Part shown: one piece after another, positions 1 through 7,012 of the stretch | How the letters are laid out: every line of letters begins with the position of its first letter | How positions within the stretch are numbered: the stretch's first letter is position 1 | Origin: an uncultured Lachnospiraceae bacterium | GTDB taxonomy: Bacteria > Bacillota_A > Clostridia > Lachnospirales > Lachnospiraceae | Length of the DNA: 8,134 nucleotides | NCBI GenBank assembly: GCA_946613735.1 | Contig: CAMOFS010000053.1 | Location: forward strand, 1-8,134 | Direction: 5' to 3' | Translations under genes and position numbers: made by a program | The notes under the pieces: generated by a model | Database searches by the model: none | The model's input: only the letters and a program-made list of their open reading frames with translations | What the model was told of the DNA's origin: nothing

Positions 1-1
1 T

Positions 2-424
2 GCTCAGAAGCGTGCAGAGAACATCCTTTCCACAAACTATGCTGATGGCACAGAGCTTGATGTATGGCTTTGCTCAAACGACTCTACAGCACTTGGTGTT
101 GAGAACGCTTTAGCAGCTAACTACACAGGCAAGTACCCCATCATCACAGGTCAGGACTGCGACATTGAGAACACAAAGAACATGATCGCAGGCAAGCAGT
201 CTATGTCAGTATTCAAGGATACACGTACACTTGCAAGCCAGGTTGTTAAGATGGTTGGCCAGATCCTTTCAGGTGAGGAAGTTGAGGTTAACGATACCGA
301 GACATACAACAACAACAAGATCACAGTTCCTTCATACCTCTGCGATCCTGTATTTGCAGATGCAAATAACTACAAGGAGATCCTGATCGATTCCGGTTAC
401 TACACCGAGGATCAGCTTAAGTAA
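2..424 (+). CDS. chvE: ChvE-like multiple-monosaccharide ABC transporter substrate-binding protein (C-terminal part)
   Basis: This is the 3' part of a gene cut by the left edge; 140 residues and the stop codon are visible, and the signal peptide and N-terminal lobe are missing. The product binds a monosaccharide outside the membrane and delivers it to the permease encoded downstream. The visible part matches the C-terminal lobe of the ChvE/MmsA-type binding protein (periplasmic-binding-protein type 1 fold). It has a ligand-contact segment TGQDCDIENTK, then IAGKQSMSVFKDTR, a VNDTETYNNNK segment, a VPSYL strand, and an end YYTEDQLK that resembles the ChvE terminus. ChvE relatives bind glucose, galactose, arabinose or xylose; the actual sugar cannot be read from this fragment. 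It is followed by a hairpin and then the ATPase and two permeases on the same strand, so it is the first visible gene of the importer operon. An internal ATG at 182 is not a real start. Confidence 0.9.
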   Translation, partial: AQKRAENILSTNYADGTELDVWLCSNDSTALGVENALAANYTGKYPIITGQDCDIENTKNMIAGKQSMSVFKDTRTLASQVVKMVGQILSGEEVEVNDTETYNNNKITVPSYLCDPVFADANNYKEILIDSGYYTEDQLK

Positions 425-452
425 TCCGAGTGATCTAATCACAAGCATTTTT

Positions 453-481
453 ACAGGCGGGTTTATAAAGCCCGCCTGTTT
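453..481 (+). terminator. intergenic hairpin after the binding-protein gene (weak terminator or mRNA-processing/stabilising stem)
   Basis: ACAGGCGGG (453-461) pairs perfectly with CCCGCCTGT (471-479). The 9-nt spacer TTTATAAAG can add up to three more pairs, including one G-U. The stem starts 28 bases after the stop codon of the binding-protein gene. Only three T residues follow (479-481) before an A-run, so the U-tract is poor for a full intrinsic terminator. In binding-protein-dependent transport operons, such stems between the binding-protein gene and the membrane genes commonly protect the upstream mRNA 3' end or terminate partially, giving more binding protein than ATPase and permease. 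That role here is inferred from position. Confidence 0.7.
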
Positions 482-520
482 AAAAGTTAAATCTTGGTTC
501 CACGGTTTTTCGTAAGAATT

Positions 521-526
521 GGAGGG
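521..526 (+). promoter_or_regulatory. ribosome binding site that supports the TTG start of the ATPase gene
   Basis: GGAGGG lies 5 bases before the TTG at 532. The next in-frame start, ATG at 553, has no comparable purine-rich site at a usable distance. This site therefore decides in favour of the TTG. Confidence 0.75.
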
Positions 527-531
527 ATATT

Positions 532-2079
532 TTGGGTAGAGTAATTCTCGAAATGAAAAATATTACCAAAACCTTCCCCGGTGTCAAAGCACTTGACAAT
601 GTTAATTTTAAGGTAGAAGAGGGCGAGATCCATGCTCTTGTCGGAGAGAACGGAGCAGGCAAGTCTACCCTGATGAATGTACTTAGTGGTATCTATCCTT
701 ACGGCACCTATGAGGGTGACATTGTTTATAACGGGGAGGTATGTCAGTTCCAAAAGATAAAGGATTCCGAAGAAAAGGGAATCGTTATCATTCACCAGGA
801 GCTGGCGCTTGTACCTCAGATGACTATCGGTGAGAACATGTTCCTCGGTAACGAGAGAGGTACTAAAAACGCTATTAATTGGAATGAAACATACAGCGAG
901 GCGGACAAATATCTTAAGATGGTTGGTTTGTCCGAGACATCTCGTGTGTTGATCAAGGATATAGGTACAGGTAAGCAGCAGCTTGTTGAGATCGCAAAGG
1001 CTCTTGCAAAGCACGCAAAGCTTTTGATTCTTGATGAGCCTACATCATCTCTTAACGAGACTGATTCAAAGGCGCTGTTAGACCTGATGCTTGAGTTTAA
1101 GAAGCAGGGTATGACGATGATCATCATTACCCATAAGCTTAACGAGGTTGTATATGTTGCCGACAAGATCACAGTCGTTCGAGACGGTTCTACCGTTGAG
1201 ACTTTAGACTGTGCGACAGATGACGTTAATGAGGAGAGGATCATCAAGGGCATGGTTGGCCGTGAGATCACAGACCGTTTCCCGAAGCGTCATGATGTCA
1301 AGATCGGTGATATCAATATGGAGGTTAAGGACTGGACGGTTCATCATCCTCTGTATACAGAGCGCGTGGTCGTGGATCATGTCAACTTCAACGTTAAAAA
1401 GGGTGAGGTTGTCGGTATCTACGGACTTATGGGCGCAGGCCGTACCGAGCTTGCCATGAGTATGTTCGGTAAGTCATATGGTACGGATATCAGTGGTACC
1501 ATGATGCTCAACGGCAAAGAAGTTAACCTTAAGAATCCCCGTGAAGCTATCGATGCAAAGCTTGCATACGTTACCGAGGATCGTAAGGGCAACGGACTTG
1601 TTTTGGGCAAATCCATAAAGGTTAATACATCCCTTGCAAATATGGATGGAGTTTCCGAGCGAGGCGTTATTGATACCGATAAGGAATACAATGTCGCTGT
1701 TGAATATAAGGATAAGCTCAGAACAAAGACTCCTTCGGTTGAGCAGCTTGTCGGTAATCTTTCCGGTGGTAACCAGCAGAAGGTTCTTCTGGCAAAGTGG
1801 ATGTTTACGGACCCCGATGTCCTTATTTTGGATGAGCCTACCAGAGGTATCGACGTAGGTGCAAAGTACGAGATCTACTGTATCATCAATGATCTCGTTG
1901 CTGAAGGAAAGTCAGTGGTAATGATCTCATCAGAGCTTCCCGAGACCATAGGTATGTCTGATCGTATCTATATCATGAACGAGGGTAAGTTCATCGCAGA
2001 GATGCCTGCATCTGAGGCAACTCAGGAGAACATTATGGCTGCGATTATCCAGTCAACAGGAGGAGGTGACAAGTCATGA
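532..2079 (+). CDS. gguA: Double-domain sugar ABC transporter ATPase (GguA/MmsA/XylG type, CUT2 family)
   Basis: This 515-residue cytoplasmic ATPase powers import of the sugar captured by the upstream binding protein. It contains two fused nucleotide-binding domains. Domain 1 has Walker [10 protein letters not shown] (38-46), a Q-loop HQE (Q89), a variant signature IGTGKQQ (144-150), Walker B LLILDEP (164-170) and the H-loop histidine H201. Domain 2 has a degenerate Walker [10 protein letters not shown] (298-306) with Arg in place of Lys, signature NLSGGNQQ (409-416) and Walker B VLILDEP (430-436), with Ser-Ser where the switch histidine would be (ISSELPE). The asymmetry of one competent and one degenerate site is usual for CUT2 ATPases, as is the length of about 500 residues. 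The start is TTG at 532, chosen for its GGAGGG site and because the added residues ([14 protein letters not shown]) fit the family N-terminus. Its stop overlaps the first permease start (ATGA), implying coupled translation. Confidence 0.93.
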   Translation: MGRVILEMKNITKTFPGVKALDNVNFKVEEGEIHALVGENGAGKSTLMNVLSGIYPYGTYEGDIVYNGEVCQFQKIKDSEEKGIVIIHQELALVPQMTIGENMFLGNERGTKNAINWNETYSEADKYLKMVGLSETSRVLIKDIGTGKQQLVEIAKALAKHAKLLILDEPTSSLNETDSKALLDLMLEFKKQGMTMIIITHKLNEVVYVADKITVVRDGSTVETLDCATDDVNEERIIKGMVGREITDRFPKRHDVKIGDINMEVKDWTVHHPLYTERVVVDHVNFNVKKGEVVGIYGLMGAGRTELAMSMFGKSYGTDISGTMMLNGKEVNLKNPREAIDAKLAYVTEDRKGNGLVLGKSIKVNTSLANMDGVSERGVIDTDKEYNVAVEYKDKLRTKTPSVEQLVGNLSGGNQQKVLLAKWMFTDPDVLILDEPTRGIDVGAKYEIYCIINDLVAEGKSVVMISSELPETIGMSDRIYIMNEGKFIAEMPASEATQENIMAAIIQSTGGGDKS

Positions 2080-3242
2080 GTGCAAAGATCACCGATGTTT
2101 TGAAAAAATACACGATGGCGATCGCTCTTGTGATCATAGTCATCTTTTTCCAGATCAATACCAGCGGAGCTATCCTGCTCCCTCAGAACATTAACAACCT
2201 TATCAGCCAGAATGCATATGTGTTCGTGCTTTCCGCAGGTATGCTTTTATGTATATTAACAGGCGGTAACATCGATCTGGCCGTTGGTTCCGTAGTCTGC
2301 TTTGTAGGTGGTATCGGCGCTGTAGTCATGCAGGCCAACATCCCCTGGATCGTGGCAGTGATACTGATGCTTGTCGGCGGTATCCTGGTAGGTATGTGGC
2401 AGGGCTTCTGGATCGCTTATATCAAGGTTCCGCCCTTTATAGCCACTCTGGCAGGCATGTATGCTTTCCGTGGATTATCCAACGTTGTCATGCAGGGTTA
2501 TGCAATAGGTATCAACAACGAGACCTTCCTTAAGGTTTTCGGTGGCGGAGCTGATTGCTACATCCCCGATTTTCTGGGAAGCGGAGCCATGAACATCACC
2601 TGTATGGTTGTTGGTGTTATTGCAGTGGCGCTTTTGATCTTTTCCGTATTCAGATCACGTGCGGCAGCACAGAAGCAGGGATATGAGCTGGCACCTCTTC
2701 CCGGTGAGCTTGCAAAGCTTGTAGTAATAAGTGCGCTTGTTCTCTGGATGTTCTATAAGCTGGCTAATTACAAGGGTATCCCCACAGTACTCATCTGGGT
2801 AGCTATCGTACTTTTGGCATATACCTATATTACAGGTAACACACGTATGGGACGTTATCTCTACGCAGTAGGTGGTAACGAAAAAGCTACGATCCTTTCC
2901 GGTATCGATTCCAGAAAGGTATACTTCTTTGCTTACGTCAACATGGGTCTCATGGCAGGCCTGGCAGGTATCCTTACAGTGGCACGTGCCACCATGGCAC
3001 AGCCTACCTTTGGTAACCTCTATGAGATGGACGCCATCGCAGCCTGCTTCATCGGTGGAGCAAGTGCATACGGTGGTGAAGGTAATGTCTTCGGTATCAT
3101 AGTCGGTGCTCTTATCATGGGTGTTATCAACCAGGGTATGAGTATCATGGGCGTCAATGCCAACTACCAGACCGTAGTAAAAGGTATCGTTGTTTTGGTT
3201 GCTATCATCTTTGACGTACTGTCAAATAAAAAGAAAAAGTAA
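2076..3242 (+). CDS. CUT2-family sugar ABC transporter permease, first of two paralogues (XylH/GguB type)
   Basis: This 388-residue integral membrane protein forms part of the sugar translocation pore. It has many hydrophobic segments, for example about residues 13-27, 47-63, 70-85, 89-116, 172-192, 213-228, 236-252, 283-303, 337-359 and 368-382. [12 protein letters not shown] (61-72) and [10 protein letters not shown] (119-128) are typical CUT2 permease sequences. The cytoplasmic coupling region near [13 protein letters not shown] (316-328) and AYGGEGN (331-337) should contact the ATPase. The extra hydrophilic and membrane section around 193-260 separates the long XylH/GguB class from shorter RbsC-type permeases. 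The start ATG overlaps the ATPase stop and is preceded by AGGAGGTG at about 2060-2067, an excellent ribosome site. The C-terminus ends in a lysine cluster. A second, similar permease follows 12 bases later, so the two may pair as a heterodimer. Substrate specificity is unknown. Confidence 0.92.
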   Translation: MSAKITDVLKKYTMAIALVIIVIFFQINTSGAILLPQNINNLISQNAYVFVLSAGMLLCILTGGNIDLAVGSVVCFVGGIGAVVMQANIPWIVAVILMLVGGILVGMWQGFWIAYIKVPPFIATLAGMYAFRGLSNVVMQGYAIGINNETFLKVFGGGADCYIPDFLGSGAMNITCMVVGVIAVALLIFSVFRSRAAAQKQGYELAPLPGELAKLVVISALVLWMFYKLANYKGIPTVLIWVAIVLLAYTYITGNTRMGRYLYAVGGNEKATILSGIDSRKVYFFAYVNMGLMAGLAGILTVARATMAQPTFGNLYEMDAIAACFIGGASAYGGEGNVFGIIVGALIMGVINQGMSIMGVNANYQTVVKGIVVLVAIIFDVLSNKKKK

Positions 3243-3254
3243 AGGGGAAGAGTC

Positions 3255-4430
3255 ATGGCAAATAAATATATTGATTTATTAAAAAAGAATGCAATGCTCA
3301 TAGTTCTTGTCCTGGTATACATCTTTTTCACGATTATGACAGGCGGTTCGATGTTTCAGGCAATGAACTTTAACGCACTTATCACTCAGAACGCATACGT
3401 ATTTATCCTGGCAACAGGTATGCTGATGTGTATGCTGACCGGTGGTAACATCGATCTTTCATGCGGATCATTCGTATGTTTCTTAGGTTCGGTCGGAGCT
3501 GTTATGCTCGCGGTCAAGAATATGGGTACCGGTCTTTCAATATTGATCATGCTCCTTATAGGTGTTGCCTATGGAGCTATCCTCGGTTTCCTGATCGCTT
3601 ATGTTAACGTTCCGCCCTGGATTGCTACACTGGCAGGTTTCCTCGCATTCAGAGGACTTGGTACAGCTATCTTATCCAACAACAGTTCCACAGGTAGTAT
3701 CTCACTTTCCAACAACGAGGGATACATGGCACTGTTTTCAGGAAAGATTTTCGGCACTCCCGTAGGTCAGATGAATATCGTCTGCCTCATTGCCGGCATC
3801 GTAGCAGCAGCTATCGTGGTTTTGGTTAATTTTTCTACCAGAGCCAGAAAGATCAAAAAGGGCTATGAAGCTGATTCTGTTATTTCAGTTATTGTAAAGA
3901 GTGTTTTAGCTGTAGCAGTTATCATGCTCTTTGCATACAAGCTGTCACTTTCAGGTGGTATTCCTACAGTTTTGATCTGGGTTGTAGCTATAGTTTTAAT
4001 CTACAGCTTCATCACCTCAAAGACCACGACAGGTCGTTACTTCTACACCATCGGTGATAATGCTGAGACCACCAGACTTTCAGGTGTAGACACAAAGCTG
4101 ATCATGTTTTTGGCTTACCTTAACATGGCAGTGCTTACAGCGATAACCACTTTCCTCGTAACATCCAGATTCCAGGCTGCCAACTCTACAGCCGGAACAT
4201 ATTACGAGATGGACGCTATCGCAGCCTGCGTTGTCGGCGGTGTATCTGCTTACGGTGGATCCGGTAATATCTTTGGTATGGTTGTAGGTGCTACACTTAT
4301 CGGTGTTATCAACCTCGGCATGTCCCTTATGGGAGTTAATGCCGACTGGCAGAAGATCGTTAAGGGTCTCGTACTTTTGGCAGCAGTTGTATTCGATATT
4401 CTTGCAGCAAAGAAGAATGCAACAAAGTAA
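3255..4430 (+). CDS. CUT2-family sugar ABC transporter permease, second paralogue (XylH/GguB type)
   Basis: This 391-residue multi-pass membrane protein is colinear with the preceding permease. A hand alignment shows roughly half of the residues identical in the first ~88 and last ~134 positions. Shared blocks include QNAYVF (45-50), LTGGNIDL (61-68), IATLAG (123-128), IPTVLIWV (236-243), YEMDAIAAC (317-325), SAYGGSGN (331-338) and GMSLMGVNA (355-363). The middle external segment (about 138-172, rich in Asn/Ser) and the segment before the coupling motif (TSRFQAANSTAG, 303-314, against [12 protein letters not shown] in the partner) differ most. The ribosome site is AGGGGAAGAG (about 3242-3251), close before the ATG. 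A strong terminator 22 bases after the stop closes the operon. It most likely pairs with its paralogue in one transporter served by the single ATPase; alternating homodimers are also possible. Confidence 0.92.
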   Translation: MANKYIDLLKKNAMLIVLVLVYIFFTIMTGGSMFQAMNFNALITQNAYVFILATGMLMCMLTGGNIDLSCGSFVCFLGSVGAVMLAVKNMGTGLSILIMLLIGVAYGAILGFLIAYVNVPPWIATLAGFLAFRGLGTAILSNNSSTGSISLSNNEGYMALFSGKIFGTPVGQMNIVCLIAGIVAAAIVVLVNFSTRARKIKKGYEADSVISVIVKSVLAVAVIMLFAYKLSLSGGIPTVLIWVVAIVLIYSFITSKTTTGRYFYTIGDNAETTRLSGVDTKLIMFLAYLNMAVLTAITTFLVTSRFQAANSTAGTYYEMDAIAACVVGGVSAYGGSGNIFGMVVGATLIGVINLGMSLMGVNADWQKIVKGLVLLAAVVFDILAAKKNATK

Positions 4431-4451
4431 TTTCCGTTAGGAGTTATATCT

Positions 4452-4482
4452 GGGGGATCGGCTTATGCCGGTCCCCTTTTTT
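4452..4482 (+). terminator. strong intrinsic terminator of the sugar transporter operon
   Basis: GGGGGATCGGC (4452-4462) pairs with GCCGGTCCCCT (4467-4477) across a TTAT loop. This gives about 11 pairs including two G-U, followed directly by a run of six T (4477-4482). It sits 22 bases past the stop of the second permease. Confidence 0.93.
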
Positions 4483-4508
4483 CGTTGTTTTACAACTTCA
4501 TAAAACTC

Positions 4509-4537
4509 TTGAAAATAACCATAAAAGAGATTAAAAT
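4509..4537 (+). promoter_or_regulatory. predicted sigma-A-type promoter for the pfkA operon
   Basis: TTGAAA (4509-4514) and TAAAAT (4532-4537) are separated by exactly 17 bases, in the AT-rich 89-base gap between the transporter terminator and pfkA. Each box differs from consensus at one position. Transcription would start near 4544, leaving a leader of about 28 bases with the ribosome site AAGGAG (4558-4563). No riboswitch or other structured leader fits in that length. Confidence 0.72.
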
Positions 4538-4571
4538 ATAAAAGGTTAATCAGAATTAAGGAGAAAAGAAT

Positions 4572-5549
4572 ATGGCTAATGAGATAAAAACTATCGGAGT
4601 GCTTACCAGTGGCGGAGATGCACCCGGCATGAATGCGGCTATCCGTGCGGTAGTTCGTGAGGCCCTTGTCCAGGGCAAGAGGGTTATGGGTATTAAGAGA
4701 GGATATGCAGGTCTCTTGCAGGAGGAGATCTCTGAGATGGACGCTCACAGTGTTTCCGACATTATTTCCCGCGGTGGCACTATTTTACAGACAGCCCGCT
4801 GCTATGAGTTTGTAGAGCCTGAGTACCAGAAAAAGGCTGCGGAAATCTGCCGCAAGCATGAGATAGACGGTTTGGTAGTTATCGGTGGTGACGGATCATT
4901 CAGAGGTGCACAAAAGCTTGCAGCTTTGGGCATCAATACCATCGGGCTTCCCGGAACCATTGATCTGGATATAGCATGTACCGAGTATACCATCGGTTTT
5001 GATACAGCAGTTAATACTGCCATGGAAGCTATCGACAAGGTTCGTGATACTTCCACTTCACATGAGCGCTGCTCCATTATTGAGGTTATGGGACGCGGAG
5101 CAGGATATATAGCATTATGGTGCGGTATCGCAAATGGTGCCGAGGATGTACTTTTACCTGAGAGATATGATTATGATGAGCAGAAGCTTGTTAACCATAT
5201 CATCGAGGGCAGAAAAAAGGGTAAGCAGCATCACATTATTATAAATGCCGAGGGTATTGGCCATTCCGCATCCATGGCAAAGCGCATCGAGGCTGCTACC
5301 GGTATTGAGACGAGAGCAACCATCTTGGGACATATGCAGCGAGGCGGTTCCCCTACCTGTAAGGACAGAGTTTACGCTTCCACCATGGGCGCGCTTGCGG
5401 TTGACCTCTTATGTGAGGGTAAGAGCAACAGAGTAGTTGGATATGACCACGGAGAATTTGTTGATTTTGACATTGACGAGGCACTTGCCATGAAGAAAGA
5501 TGTCAATGAATATCAGGTTAGGATCTGCAGAGATCTGGGCAATTCATGA
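4572..5549 (+). CDS. pfkA: ATP-dependent 6-phosphofructokinase
   Basis: This cytoplasmic glycolytic enzyme phosphorylates fructose 6-phosphate to fructose 1,6-bisphosphate with ATP. At 325 residues it is the usual bacterial PfkA length. Visible motifs are the ATP loop LTSGGDAPGMN (11-21), GGDGS (105-109), the catalytic loop LPGTIDLD (126-133) with the presumed base D131, TSTSHERCS (160-168), EVMGR (171-175) and GHMQRGGSP (253-261). Gly at 108 and Gly at 128 correspond to the two glycines (104 and 124 in E. coli numbering) that mark ATP-dependent enzymes; pyrophosphate-dependent enzymes carry Asp and Lys there. Residue 132 is Leu where E. coli PfkA has Asn (TIDND). I recall this as a clostridial variant, but this is from memory. 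Arg25 and Arg29 match the positions of effector-site arginines, so allosteric control is plausible. The start has AAGGAG 8 bases upstream. It heads the operon, and its stop overlaps the next gene (ATGA). Confidence 0.96.
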   Translation: MANEIKTIGVLTSGGDAPGMNAAIRAVVREALVQGKRVMGIKRGYAGLLQEEISEMDAHSVSDIISRGGTILQTARCYEFVEPEYQKKAAEICRKHEIDGLVVIGGDGSFRGAQKLAALGINTIGLPGTIDLDIACTEYTIGFDTAVNTAMEAIDKVRDTSTSHERCSIIEVMGRGAGYIALWCGIANGAEDVLLPERYDYDEQKLVNHIIEGRKKGKQHHIIINAEGIGHSASMAKRIEAATGIETRATILGHMQRGGSPTCKDRVYASTMGALAVDLLCEGKSNRVVGYDHGEFVDFDIDEALAMKKDVNEYQVRICRDLGNS

Positions 5550-6340
5550 CAATAGAGAGTACCGCGAATTCAAAGATAAAGAACTTAAGAGCTCTGATCA
5601 CAAAAAGCCGGTATCGTAAGGAGACCGGCTTTTTTATAGCTGAGGGTCCGAGGATGGTTTTTGAGACCCCGGCGGGGCTTTTAAAGGAGATATATGTATC
5701 GGAAAGCTTCGCAAAAGACGCCGAGTATGAGGGCTTTTTGAGTGAGGTTTCCGATAAGGATATTTATACCGTTACCGACCAGGTCATGAAATCCGTCAGT
5801 GATACGGTCACACCGCAGGGGATAATGGCGGTGGTTCAAAAGCCCAAGTGGTCTTATGACGATATGGCCGGCAGTGATGGGGCCGCACTCATCGTGGTTT
5901 TAGAGAGACTGCAGGATCCCGGAAATATGGGAACCATCATCAGGACTTCTGAGGGAGCGGGGGTGACAGGCATACTTGTGACTTCGGATAGTGTGGATGT
6001 CTTTTCTCCAAAGGTAGTCAGATCTACCATGGGAAGTCTCTATCGTGTGCCAATCATCATTACGGACGATATCAAAAAGGATATTGATTATTTTAAAACA
6101 TCAAAGGATGTGAAGTTTTTTGCTACACATCCCGCCGGAAGAGCGGATTATGCATCCTGTGACTATACGGCTTCGAGCGCCTTTATGATCGGAAACGAAG
6201 GCGCAGGGCTTTCAAAGGAGCTTTCCAATCTTGCTGACGTTAAGATCACCATCCCCATGAGGGGACGACTCGAATCTTTAAATGCCGCCATGGCGTGCGG
6301 GATCCTTTTGTATGAGGGGGACAGACAGAGGAGGATTTAA
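5546..6340 (+). CDS. TrmH/SpoU-family (SPOUT) RNA 2'-O-methyltransferase
   Basis: This 264-residue protein is predicted to transfer a methyl group from S-adenosylmethionine to a ribose 2'-OH in rRNA or tRNA. The N-terminal part (about 1-100) is a substrate-binding domain with the family phrase KSRYRKETGFFIAEGPR (20-36). The SPOUT domain has motif 1 LERLQDPGNMGTIIRTSEGAG (119-139, with N127, R133 and E136), motif 2 VVRSTMGSLYRVPI (157-170), and motif 3 IGNEGAGLS (215-223) followed by IPMRG and ESLNAAMACGILLYE (243-257). These form the knotted cofactor site. The layout resembles B. subtilis YsgA and 23S rRNA RlmB; the modified nucleotide cannot be told from sequence. The ATG overlaps the pfkA stop and has only a weak ribosome site, so translation probably depends on ribosomes leaving pfkA. 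A terminator-like hairpin lies within codons 19-30. Confidence 0.92.
   Translation: MTIESTANSKIKNLRALITKSRYRKETGFFIAEGPRMVFETPAGLLKEIYVSESFAKDAEYEGFLSEVSDKDIYTVTDQVMKSVSDTVTPQGIMAVVQKPKWSYDDMAGSDGAALIVVLERLQDPGNMGTIIRTSEGAGVTGILVTSDSVDVFSPKVVRSTMGSLYRVPIIITDDIKKDIDYFKTSKDVKFFATHPAGRADYASCDYTASSAFMIGNEGAGLSKELSNLADVKITIPMRGRLESLNAAMACGILLYEGDRQRRI
5602..5635 (+). terminator. intragenic terminator-like hairpin inside the 5' end of the RNA methyltransferase gene
   Basis: AAAAAGCCGGT (5602-5612) is a perfect inverted repeat of ACCGGCTTTTT (5624-5634). The 11-nt loop contains AAGGAG, and the T-run covers 5630-5635. The stem begins 53 bases after the pfkA stop codon, where a normal pfkA terminator would be. 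It is fully coding (methyltransferase residues 19-30), so ribosomes translating that gene would be expected to melt it. Without them it should behave as an intrinsic terminator. The A-run before the stem also makes it potentially active in the opposite orientation. Confidence 0.7.
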
Positions 6341-7011
6341 TGGATCAGGTAGAATTTTTAAAGCTTTGTGAAGGGGAGAGTATCGACACCTGGAATTCAG
6401 TTATGCTTTTGTACAGAGCGGCGATCAGGGAACTTGATACCAAAATACAGATATTAAATGAAGAGTTTAAGCAGACTCATCAGTATAATCCAATAGAATA
6501 TGTAAAGTCCAGGGTAAAAAGTCCGGAGAGTATAGTAAAAAAGCTCGACAGATACGGCTATGATGATAATATTGAGAACATGGTTACCTACTGTAACGAT
6601 ATAGCAGGTATGAGAATAGTCTGCTCATTTACATCTGACATCTATCATATCGCAGATATGATAGGCAGACAGAATGACATAACGGTTATTTCCATAAAGG
6701 ACTATCTCAGAAATCCCAAGGAAAGTGGATATAAGAGTTATCATATGCTCGTAACCATACCCATTTTTCTTTCGGATAAGGTCGTGGATACAAAGGTTGA
6801 AATTCAGATCAGGACCATTGCCATGGACTTCTGGGCTTCTTTGGAGCATAAGATCTATTACAAGTTCGAGGGCAATGCTCCGGATTATATCAGCAGAGAC
6901 TTAAGAGAATGCTCGGGCATTGTTTCTATGCTTGATGCAAAAATGCTTTCGCTTAACGAGGCGATCATGCAGGCAAAGGCTGAAAATACTGACGGTGCCT
7001 ATGAACAATAG
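6340..7011 (+). CDS. relQ: Small alarmone synthetase, (p)ppGpp synthetase without hydrolase domain (RelQ/YjbM type)
   Basis: This 223-residue cytoplasmic enzyme is predicted to transfer pyrophosphate from ATP to GDP or GTP, making the stringent-response alarmones ppGpp and pppGpp. It consists only of a RelA/SpoT synthetase domain flanked by helices. There is no HD hydrolase and no TGS or ACT region, as expected for small alarmone synthetases of about 210-230 residues. Motifs are PIEYVKSRVKSPESIVKKL (51-69), NDIAGMRIVC (86-95, with metal-ligand candidate D87), ESGYKSYHMLV (128-138, nucleotide-stacking Tyr131) and VEIQIRTIAMDFWASLEHKI (153-172, with E154). These align better with B. subtilis YjbM/RelQ than with long RelA, although RelP cannot be excluded. 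The C-terminal helix may drive tetramer formation as in RelQ. The start is joined to the methyltransferase stop (TAATG) with AGAGGAGGA at 6327-6335 as its ribosome site. Confidence 0.9.
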   Translation: MDQVEFLKLCEGESIDTWNSVMLLYRAAIRELDTKIQILNEEFKQTHQYNPIEYVKSRVKSPESIVKKLDRYGYDDNIENMVTYCNDIAGMRIVCSFTSDIYHIADMIGRQNDITVISIKDYLRNPKESGYKSYHMLVTIPIFLSDKVVDTKVEIQIRTIAMDFWASLEHKIYYKFEGNAPDYISRDLRECSGIVSMLDAKMLSLNEAIMQAKAENTDGAYEQ

Positions 7012-7012
7012 C

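Noticed and set aside
487..1014. 175-codon open frame on the minus strand across the ATPase start
   Set aside because: It lies antisense to clear ATPase coding sequence, has no recognisable domain and no ribosome site, and is a codon-bias shadow.
816..1271. 151-codon open frame on the minus strand inside the ATPase gene
   Set aside because: Antisense shadow with low-complexity Ser/Thr/Ile-rich translation and no family features.
4516..4548. TAACC...GGTTA inverted repeat flanking the pfkA -10 box as a possible operator
   Set aside because: Only 5 bp with a 23-base spacer in an AT-rich region; this is expected by chance.
6920..7012. Longer upstream start for ispE
   Set aside because: The added ~31 residues overlap relQ in another frame, do not resemble any IspE N-terminus, and the family begins just before AYAKINL.
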